The translations under genes and the position numbers were made by a program. The notes below the pieces were generated by a model that had not been told where the DNA came from, made no database searches, and saw nothing but the letters and a program-made list of their open reading frames with translations. DNA of 6,154 nt, taken from assembly GCA_030654635.1 (NCBI GenBank), contig JAURXE010000123.1, positions 1 through 6,154 on the forward strand. The letters run 5' to 3'. Below, in pieces: positions 1 to 6,154 of the stretch. Position 1 is the first letter of the stretch. Each line of letters starts with the position of its first letter. Source of the DNA: Pseudomonas sp. Its GTDB lineage: Bacteria; Pseudomonadota; Gammaproteobacteria; Pseudomonadales; Pseudomonadaceae.

Positions 1-388
1 CCTGGTCGCGCAGTTCTTCACCGACTTGCGGGCCAACGAACTCAGCCCGCTTAACTTCGCCAGGGTTACTCGCATCGGCCAACAGCAGCGCCGCCGCGAT
101 GCGATTGCCTAGCTGTGGATCATCGCCCGGCATGCGCACCAGTACATCGGTGCTGGCGCCGAAGCTCTGCACCACAGCATCTTCGTAGCCTGCTTTTTCC
201 AGCTGGGTGCGAACCTGATTCAGATCGGCCGGCTTCTCGTAAGTCAGCTCAATCAGGGTACCGCCGGTGAAATCCAGCCCCCAGTTCAAGCCCTTGTAGT
301 ACCAGCTGCCCAGCGCCAACACGGTCAGCAACATGGTCATGGCGAACGCAAGATTGCGCACGCCCATAAAATTTATCGTACGTAACAT
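1..388 (-). CDS. secF: Protein translocase subunit SecF (partial, C-terminus beyond left edge)
   Basis: SecF pairs with SecD in the inner membrane. The SecDF complex uses the proton gradient to pull secreted proteins through the SecYEG channel on the periplasmic side. Only the first 129 codons are present; bacterial SecF is usually about 300 residues, so the rest lies left of the window. Visible parts are a short cytoplasmic N-terminus (MLRTINFMGVRN), a first membrane segment at about residues 13-30, and the family motif GLDFTGGTLIEL at 37-48. The start of the periplasmic P4 domain follows. The later membrane segments are not in view. The ATG at 388-386 lies nine bases after the secD stop codon, and its Shine-Dalgarno sequence overlaps that stop, so translation is probably coupled to secD. 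The frame is intact as far as it can be seen. Confidence 0.96.
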   Translation of the reverse strand, partial: MLRTINFMGVRNLAFAMTMLLTVLALGSWYYKGLNWGLDFTGGTLIELTYEKPADLNQVRTQLEKAGYEDAVVQSFGASTDVLVRMPGDDPQLGNRIAAALLLADASNPGEVKRAEFVGPQVGEELRDQ

Positions 389-393
389 GATTA

Positions 394-399
394 CCCCTT
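394..399 (-). promoter_or_regulatory. Ribosome binding site of secF overlapping the secD stop codon
   Basis: On the minus strand the junction reads TAAGGGGTAATC followed by the secF ATG. The AAGGGG Shine-Dalgarno sequence shares two bases with the secD TAA stop and sits five bases before the start. Ribosomes ending secD would therefore stop on the secF binding site, which suggests coupled synthesis of the two partner subunits. Confidence 0.7.
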
Positions 400-2266
400 A
401 AATCCACAATTTCTTGTAGTCACGGCCGCCGAAGATCAGATTGACCATGCCGCGGGTCACCACTATCGCGGTGAACATCGAGGTGAAGATACCCAGTGAC
501 ATGGTCACCGCGAAGCCTTTCACCGGGCCAGTGCCCATGGCAAACAAGATGCCGCCAACCAGCAAGGTGGTCAGGTTGGAGTCGATGATGGCGGTAAAGG
601 CCCGATCGAAACCTTCATTGATGGCCCGCTGCACACTCATGCCGGAGGCCAGCTCCTCGCGGATCCGCGAGAAGATCAGCACGTTGGCATCCACCGCCAT
701 ACCCATGGTTAACACGATGCCGGCGATACCGGGCAGGGTCAGGGTGGCACCCAGCCACGACATCAGCGCCAACAGCATGACCATGTTCAGGCTCAGCGCT
801 ACTGTGGCCAGTACGCCAAAGAAGCGATAGATGGCGATGATGAAGATCGACACAAACAGCATGCCCCACAACGAAGCGTCGATGCCCTTAACGATATTAT
901 CGGCACCCAGGCTCGGGCCAACGGTGCGTTCTTCAGCAAAGTACATGGGCGCGGCCAAGCCACCGGCGCGCAGCAGCAACGCCAGCTCCGAAGACTCGCC
1001 CGCACCGTCTAGACCGGTGATGCGGAACTGACTGCCGAGCGGCGACTGAATGGTCGCCAGGCTGATGATCTTTTTCTCTTCTTTAAAGGTCTGTACCGGC
1101 ACTTCTTTTTCGACGCCGTCGACCAGCTGCTTGACGTACTTGGTCAGCGGCTTTTGCTCGATAAAGATCACCGCCATGCTGCGCCCGACGTTATTGCGGG
1201 TAGCGCGGTTCATCAGGTCACCACCGTGACCATCGAGACGGATGTTCACCTGCTGGCGACCGTTCTCATCGAAGCTGGCCTGAGCATCGGTGACCTGGTC
1301 ACCGGTAATGATCAAGCCACGCTCCAGCGGCACCGGACGCCGGCCCGCCTCGCGAAACTCAAAGGATTCAGTGGTGGCCTTGCCCGCATCGGCTTCGGCA
1401 GCCAGACGAAATTCCAGGTTGGCGGTCTTGCCGAGAATCCGCTTGGCTTCGGCGGTGTCTTGCACGCCTGGCAGCTCAACCACAATGCGGTTAGCGCCTT
1501 GACGCTGTACCAGCGGTTCGGCCACGCCCAGTTCGTTGACGCGGTTACGCACCGTGGTCAAGTTTTGCTTGATCGAGTATTCGCGAATTTCGGTGATCTT
1601 GGCCGGCGTCAGCGCCAAGTTCAGCACCTGCAAACCATTACGCTCGGTGGTGGTCAGGGCAAAATCGCTAAAGCTCTTTTGAATCAGGCTGCGAGCGGTT
1701 TCCAGCTGCGCTGCATCAGTGAAACCTAGGTTAATCGCGGCAGTCTGCTGCGGCAGGCTGCGATAACGCAGGTGCTCTTTGCGCAGCATGCCTTTAATCT
1801 CGCCCTCGTAGACCTTCATCCGGGCGGCAATGGCTTTGTCCATGTCCACTTCCAGCAGGAAGTGCACACCGCCAGACAGGTCCAGACCGAGTTTCATCGG
1901 GCTGGCGCCCACCGCACGCAACCACTGCGGCGTGGTTGGAGCAAGGTTCAAGGCCACCACGTAATCATCGCCAAGCACTTTACGCACTACGTCTTTGGCG
2001 GGCAGTTGGTCGTCTTTTTTCAGCAGACGGATCAGTCCGGCCTTACCCTCTTTCGCCAAGACAGCCGATTTGACGCCGACGCCGGCATCGCCCAGGGCCT
2101 TATTGATGCGCTCGAGATCAGCCTGACTGATCTGCAGCGTGGTGCTGGCACCGCTGACCTGAATAGCCGGATCGTCTGGATACAGATTTGGCGCGCTATA
2201 GATAAAGCCAATCGCCAACACTGCGAGGATCAGCAGGTACTTCCACAGAGGGTATTTATTGAGCAT
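398..2266 (-). CDS. secD: Protein translocase subunit SecD
   Basis: SecD is the larger partner of SecF in the proton-driven complex that helps move and release proteins on the periplasmic side of SecYEG. The 622-residue product matches the usual length in Pseudomonas. A first membrane segment lies at about residues 9-24, and the family motif GLDLSGGVHFLLEVD is at 127-141. The large periplasmic P1 region follows, including NRVNELGVAEP at 241-251. The C-terminal membrane bundle begins near residue 463. The stretch GMAVDANVLIFSRIREEL at 522-539 carries the conserved intramembrane aspartate D525 (D519 in E. coli), which is linked to proton movement. The start is fixed by the typical opening MLNKYPLWKY, although no clear Shine-Dalgarno sequence precedes it. 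It lies between yajC (74 nt upstream) and secF (9 nt downstream). Confidence 0.98.
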   Translation of the reverse strand: MLNKYPLWKYLLILAVLAIGFIYSAPNLYPDDPAIQVSGASTTLQISQADLERINKALGDAGVGVKSAVLAKEGKAGLIRLLKKDDQLPAKDVVRKVLGDDYVVALNLAPTTPQWLRAVGASPMKLGLDLSGGVHFLLEVDMDKAIAARMKVYEGEIKGMLRKEHLRYRSLPQQTAAINLGFTDAAQLETARSLIQKSFSDFALTTTERNGLQVLNLALTPAKITEIREYSIKQNLTTVRNRVNELGVAEPLVQRQGANRIVVELPGVQDTAEAKRILGKTANLEFRLAAEADAGKATTESFEFREAGRRPVPLERGLIITGDQVTDAQASFDENGRQQVNIRLDGHGGDLMNRATRNNVGRSMAVIFIEQKPLTKYVKQLVDGVEKEVPVQTFKEEKKIISLATIQSPLGSQFRITGLDGAGESSELALLLRAGGLAAPMYFAEERTVGPSLGADNIVKGIDASLWGMLFVSIFIIAIYRFFGVLATVALSLNMVMLLALMSWLGATLTLPGIAGIVLTMGMAVDANVLIFSRIREELASGMSVQRAINEGFDRAFTAIIDSNLTTLLVGGILFAMGTGPVKGFAVTMSLGIFTSMFTAIVVTRGMVNLIFGGRDYKKLWI

Positions 2267-2285
2267 GACGCCGCCCGCTTATGAC

Positions 2286-2308
2286 GCGGGGCGCCTTGCG
2301 CGCCCCGT
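2286..2308 (-). promoter_or_regulatory. GC-rich hairpin in the yajC-secD spacer
   Basis: CGGGGCGC (2287-2294) and GCGCCCCG (2300-2307) form a perfect 8-bp stem around a five-base loop, with a possible G-T pair added at the base. In the operon transcript the stem ends about 20 bases before the secD ATG. No T-tract follows it on the minus strand, so it does not look like a terminator of yajC. It could protect the message, mark a processing site or influence access to the secD start, which lacks a clear Shine-Dalgarno sequence. The structure is visible; its role is inferred. Confidence 0.5.
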
Positions 2309-2340
2309 CGGTATTTATGTTTATGTTTTATAAACAGGAA

Positions 2341-2679
2341 TCAGATGGCTTTCAGCGTGCCCTTGAGCAGGGTCGCGGCAATGGCCGACTTCTGAACTTT
2401 CAGCTCAACGGTGTTGGACACCTCAAGCACTACGAACTCGTCGGTAACCTTGACGATCTTGCCGGCGATGCCGCCTGCGGTAACCACTTCGTCACCCTTT
2501 TGCAGGTTGCCCAGTAGGTTCTTCTGTTCTTTGGCGCGCTTGGCCTGTGGCCGCCAGATCATCAAATAAAAGATGACCACGAAACCACCCAGGAACAGAA
2601 ATTGAATGTATTCGCCACCTGGGGCAGCTGCAGCCGGGGCTACGCCATCAGCAAAAGCTGAAGAAATCAAAAAGCTCAT
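2341..2679 (-). CDS. yajC: Sec translocon accessory protein YajC
   Basis: YajC is a small inner-membrane protein that joins the SecDF complex and associates with SecYEG and YidC. It is not essential in E. coli. The 112 residues match the family size. A short alanine- and proline-rich N-terminus faces the periplasm, and a single membrane segment lies at about residues 24-42. The signature WRPQAKRAKEQ follows at 42-52. The cytoplasmic domain has the conserved stretch GDEVVTAGGIAGKIVKV at 62-78 and a beta-rich remainder. The ATG at 2679-2677 is supported by a good AGGAG Shine-Dalgarno sequence. The gene lies 49 nt after tgt and 74 nt before secD, in the same transcription direction, as in most proteobacteria. 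Confidence 0.97.
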   Translation of the reverse strand: MSFLISSAFADGVAPAAAAPGGEYIQFLFLGGFVVIFYLMIWRPQAKRAKEQKNLLGNLQKGDEVVTAGGIAGKIVKVTDEFVVLEVSNTVELKVQKSAIAATLLKGTLKAI

Positions 2680-2685
2680 GTTGCA

Positions 2686-2690
2686 CTCCT
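2686..2690 (-). promoter_or_regulatory. Ribosome binding site of yajC
   Basis: The minus strand reads AGGAG, then six bases (TGCAAC), then the yajC ATG. This is the strongest Shine-Dalgarno sequence of the three yajC-secD-secF genes and confirms the yajC start. Confidence 0.75.
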
Positions 2691-2695
2691 ATAAA

Positions 2696-2715
2696 GGCGA
2701 TATTAAGGGCGATAT
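2696..2715. repeat. Short direct repeat in the tgt-yajC spacer
   Basis: GGCGATAT occurs at 2696-2703 and again at 2708-2715, separated by four bases, just upstream of the yajC ribosome binding site. The period of 12 nt is close to one helical turn. It may be an operator half-site pair or chance; nothing else in the window repeats it. Confidence 0.35.
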
Positions 2716-2728
2716 ATCTCGGATTTAC

Positions 2729-4908
<2,180 letters not shown>

Positions 4909-4955
4909 GTTAAAAAGGTCGTTTTATCGGGCGGCAAAGTCTAACGGAAATAGTG

Positions 4956-4983
4956 AAAATAGACCACGCGAACGCATTGACAG
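4956..4983 (-). promoter_or_regulatory. Possible weak sigma-70 promoter of the queA operon
   Basis: On the minus strand CTGTCA (4983-4978) is followed after 16 bases by TATTTT (4961-4956). Each hexamer matches four of six consensus bases. The -35 hexamer would overlap the -35 hexamer of the divergent tRNA promoter. This is the best candidate seen in the 110-nt gap, but it is weak, and other placements are possible. Confidence 0.3.
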
Positions 4984-5005
4984 AATCCATAACCGTCTCT
5001 AGAAT
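4977..5005 (+). promoter_or_regulatory. Strong sigma-70 promoter of tRNA-Leu
   Basis: A perfect -35 hexamer TTGACA (4977-4982) is separated by exactly 17 bases from TAGAAT (5000-5005), a five-of-six match to the -10 consensus. Transcription should start near 5012, leaving a leader of only about seven bases before the tRNA. The bases after the -10 (TCGCGCCC) are GC-rich, as in stable-RNA promoters controlled by the stringent response; that last point is inference. Confidence 0.85.
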
Positions 5006-5018
5006 TCGCGCCCACTGA

Positions 5019-5102
5019 GCCCTGATGGCGGAATGGTAGACGCGGCGGATTCAAAATCCGTTTTCGAAAGGAGTGGGAGTTCGAGTCTCCCTCGGGGCAC
5101 CA
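5019..5102 (+). tRNA. tRNA-Leu (anticodon CAA)
   Basis: The 84-nt gene folds into a complete class II cloverleaf. The acceptor stem is GCCCTGA (5019-5025) with TCGGGGC (5092-5098), containing one G-T pair. The D stem is GCG/CGC with GG at 5035-5036. The anticodon stem GCGGA (5045-5049) pairs with TCCGT (5057-5061) around the loop TTCAAAA, giving anticodon CAA at 5052-5054, which reads the UUG leucine codon. The long variable arm (5062-5074) can form TTTC/GGAG closed by a GAAA tetraloop. The T arm is GGGAG, loop TTCGAGT, CTCCC. The discriminator base is A5099, as expected for leucine, and CCA (5100-5102) is encoded. It is a single-gene transcription unit with its own promoter and terminator, divergent from queA. 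Confidence 0.98.
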
Positions 5103-5114
5103 AATAGCAGTATC

Positions 5115-5137
5115 TGTAAGCTTCTACCAAGCTTACA
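5115..5137 (+). other. Perfect 9-bp hairpin in the tRNA-Leu trailer
   Basis: TGTAAGCTT (5115-5123) and AAGCTTACA (5129-5137) are exact inverted repeats around the loop CTACC. The hairpin begins 12 bases after the tRNA CCA and ends eight bases before the terminator stem, so the primary transcript would have two hairpins in a row after the tRNA. It has no T-tract and is not itself a terminator. It may guide 3' trimming or stabilise the released trailer; both roles are inferred. Confidence 0.6.
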
Positions 5138-5145
5138 AACCAGAG

Positions 5146-5169
5146 AACCGGCCCTAGCGCCGGTTTTTT
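5146..5169 (+). terminator. Rho-independent terminator of tRNA-Leu
   Basis: AACCGGC (5146-5152) pairs with GCCGGTT (5159-5165) over a six-base loop, and the run of six T starts in the stem and ends at 5169. It closes the tRNA transcription unit about 44 bases after the CCA. Confidence 0.88.
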
Positions 5170-5194
5170 ATTGCCTACGATTTGGCCAGGCAAA

Positions 5195-5218
5195 AAGCTG
5201 CGCAACAAGCTGCACAAT
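5195..5218. repeat. Tandem 12-bp imperfect repeat
   Basis: AAGCTGCGCAAC (5195-5206) is followed directly by AAGCTGCACAAT (5207-5218), with ten of twelve positions identical. It lies in the gap of about 170 nt (5170-5340) between the tRNA terminator and the small gene. I see no gene or convincing promoter in that gap. The repeat may be a small duplication of no function. Confidence 0.4.
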
Positions 5219-5340
5219 CACCAAATAACTAGGTAGCATTGCCGGGCAGCCTGACACCACGCTGCAATATCTAGGCTTTATTCTCTGCGCTGAGCACGCC
5301 AAGCAAGTCCACGCTGGCAGGCGCACGAGGATTGATTAAA

Positions 5341-5346
5341 AAGGAG
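5341..5346 (+). promoter_or_regulatory. Ribosome binding site of the 54-codon ORF
   Basis: AAGGAG, preceded by an A-rich stretch (ATTAAA), sits ten bases before the ATG at 5357. It is a strong Shine-Dalgarno sequence at a slightly long spacing, and is the main reason to accept such a short reading frame as a gene. Confidence 0.65.
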
Positions 5347-5356
5347 CGACACCGCA

Positions 5357-5521
5357 ATGGAACTTGCACGAGCTGAACAACGCGAATTTAACGCCATGCG
5401 TGCGCACATTGAGCAGCTACTGGCCAAAGGCTGGGCCATCACCAGCCGCTTTCCGCTGACCCTTGAACGTCAGGGACATAAATCGGTGGTGCGCTGCGGT
5501 GTACTGATCAGCAGCCAATAG
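5357..5521 (+). CDS. Small hypothetical protein, 54 residues
   Basis: I do not recognise this protein. It begins MELARAEQREFNAMRAHIEQ. Residues 4-25 are charged with regularly spaced hydrophobic positions and look like one amphipathic helix. Residues 27-53 (including RFPLTLERQGH and VVRCGVLIS) look beta-prone and end at a TAG stop. It is basic, has no signal peptide or membrane segment, and so is probably cytoplasmic. Support for a real gene is the AAGGAG Shine-Dalgarno sequence, codons like those of the neighbours (CGC, CTG, GCC), no competing gene, and a terminator 22 bases after the stop. A TGA eight codons upstream limits extension. No clear promoter was found; it might have a weak one in 5170-5340 or be reached by readthrough from the tRNA. 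Function is unknown. Confidence 0.68.
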   Translation: MELARAEQREFNAMRAHIEQLLAKGWAITSRFPLTLERQGHKSVVRCGVLISSQ

Positions 5522-5543
5522 CTGCATAGCTCAAAAAGTCAGT

Positions 5544-5589
5544 ACCCACAAAAAAGCCCGCATCCAGTGATGCGGGCTTTTTTGTGGGT
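5544..5589. terminator. Bidirectional terminator between converging genes
   Basis: Positions 5544-5564 and 5569-5589 are a perfect 21-bp inverted repeat around the loop CAGT. The GC core GCCCGCATC/GATGCGGGC is flanked by six A on the left and six T on the right, so the structure ends transcription with a U-tract on either strand. The outer CCCAC/GTGGG pairs extend the stem beyond a usual terminator. It starts 22 bases after the small ORF and lies 12 bases beyond the stop of the converging crotonase gene. Confidence 0.92.
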
Positions 5590-5601
5590 GCAATACAGCA
5601 C

Positions 5602-6154
5602 TTAAACGAACTTGGAGAAATCCGGTTTACGCCTCTGCATAAAGGCCGACAAGGCTTCGGTGGCCTCGGGGGTGCGCAGGCGTTGGCCGAACAGTTCGCC
5701 CTCTTCGATGATCACCTGGCGCAACTCTTCCCGTCCCGGCGCTTGCATCAGGCGCTTGCTGACTTCGACCGCCGACGGCGCCAATTGGCTAAAGCGCAGG
5801 GCCATCTCGCGGGCCTTGGCCAGTGTCGCGGCGCCATCGTCCAGCACTGCATTGGCAATGCCCCATTCGGCCGCTTGCGCGCCGCTAAAAGACTCACCCA
5901 GCAGCAGCAACTCGGCCGCTTTGGCGTGGCCGAGCAAGCGCGGCAAGATCAGGCTGGAGCCAAACTCTGGGCACAGGCCGAGGCTGACAAAGGGCATCTT
6001 CAGCTTGGCGCAACGGCTGACATAGACCAGGTCGCAATGCAGCAGCAAGGTGGTGCCAATCCCGACTGCCGAACCGGCCACGGCGGCGACTATGGGTTTT
6101 TTCAGCTCAAACAGTGCCCGCATAAAGTGAAACACCGGGCTGTCGAGGCTGGTC
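5602..6154 (-). CDS. Crotonase-family enzyme, isomerase-like active site (partial, N-terminus beyond right edge)
   Basis: The gene enters from the right edge and ends at TAA 5604-5602. About 183 codons are visible of a family that usually has 250-270 residues, so the N-terminal strands and first oxyanion-hole segment are missing. The visible part shows the crotonase core. KKPIVAAVAGSAVGIGTTLLLHCD in outline (KKPIVAAVAG, then GIGTTLLLHCD; about 6102-6030) forms the second oxyanion-hole region, followed by MPFVSLGLCPEFGSSLILPR (about 5997-5938). The C-terminal helices end in RRKPDFSKFV. The two glutamates used by enoyl-CoA hydratases are replaced by Thr and Phe, while the Glu of CPEFGSS (codon 5967-5965) sits where delta3,delta2-enoyl-CoA isomerases place their base. 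The likely substrate is an acyl-CoA in fatty acid breakdown; the exact reaction is uncertain. The GTG at 6135-6133 lies inside the fold and is not taken as the start. Confidence 0.9.
   Translation of the reverse strand, partial: TSLDSPVFHFMRALFELKKPIVAAVAGSAVGIGTTLLLHCDLVYVSRCAKLKMPFVSLGLCPEFGSSLILPRLLGHAKAAELLLLGESFSGAQAAEWGIANAVLDDGAATLAKAREMALRFSQLAPSAVEVSKRLMQAPGREELRQVIIEEGELFGQRLRTPEATEALSAFMQRRKPDFSKFV

Noticed and set aside
441..2284. Several plus-strand open frames opposite secD (441-830, 1154-1729, 1772-2284)
   Set aside because: All overlap the conserved secD frame, have no recognisable domains and no clear ribosome binding sites; they are frame shadows.
2286..2308. GC hairpin between yajC and secD as a terminator or attenuator
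   Set aside because: On the operon strand no T-tract follows the stem. On the plus strand the following DNA is T-rich but broken by G and A, and no plus-strand gene lies upstream.
4909..5018. preQ1 riboswitch upstream of queA
   Set aside because: The leader is short and shows no preQ1 aptamer pattern of a C-rich loop with an A-rich tail that I could recognise.
4999..5217. Minus-strand 72-residue reading frame containing PRGRLELPLLSKTDFESAA
   Set aside because: This is the well-known false protein made by translating the antisense of a leucine tRNA gene. The stretch maps exactly to the tRNA at 5019-5102.
5019..5340. tRNA-Leu as an attachment site of an integrated element
   Set aside because: tRNA genes are common integration sites, but no second copy of the tRNA 3' end, no integrase and no foreign genes are visible in the window.
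5170..5340. Sigma-70 or sigma-54 promoter for the small ORF
   Set aside because: Candidates such as CTGACA (5251-5256) with CTTTAT have poor spacing (19 nt or more). The TTGGCC region near 5182 does not keep the GG-N10-GC spacing needed for sigma-54.
6133..6135. GTG as the start of the crotonase gene
   Set aside because: The open frame continues upstream to the window edge (residues TSLDSP precede it), and a start here would remove the N-terminal third of the crotonase fold.

Overview
The window looks like chromosomal core DNA from a gammaproteobacterium, most probably Pseudomonas or a close relative. The base composition is moderately GC-rich. The Tgt, QueA and SecD proteins read like the Pseudomonas versions (for example SecD opening MLNKYPLWKY and a 371-377 residue Tgt ending in TPPLD), and the gene order queA-tgt-yajC-secD-secF is the classical proteobacterial arrangement. 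The genus call rests on recognition and was not checked by a search.

Layout. Positions 1-4908 hold a tightly packed minus-strand operon, read from right to left: queA and tgt (queuosine modification of tRNA), then yajC, secD and secF (accessory membrane complex of the Sec protein-export channel). secF is cut by the left edge. queA and tgt overlap by four bases if tgt starts at its upstream ATG, and the secF ribosome binding site overlaps the secD stop codon, so translational coupling is likely at both joints. The two looser joints, tgt-yajC (49 nt) and yajC-secD (74 nt), hold a short direct repeat and a GC-rich hairpin.

Divergently from queA, a near-consensus sigma-70 promoter (4977-5005) drives a tRNA-Leu(CAA) gene (5019-5102). 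The tRNA is followed by a perfect 9-bp hairpin and then a rho-independent terminator. After about 170 nt with no recognised gene comes a plus-strand 54-codon reading frame (5357-5521) with a good Shine-Dalgarno sequence and no recognised function. A 21-bp perfect inverted repeat with A and T tracts (5544-5589) works as a shared bidirectional terminator between this small gene and a converging minus-strand crotonase-family gene (5602 to the right edge, N-terminus missing). That crotonase lacks both glutamates used by hydratases but keeps a glutamate placed as in enoyl-CoA isomerases.

How the parts work together: QueA and Tgt act in the same tRNA wobble-base pathway, and YajC-SecD-SecF act together at the inner membrane. 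Their shared operon is a conserved but functionally mixed unit. I found no mobile element, CRISPR array or phage gene, and no strong sign of a wholly new system. The most worthwhile leads are the 54-residue protein, the tRNA trailer hairpin and the crotonase active site.
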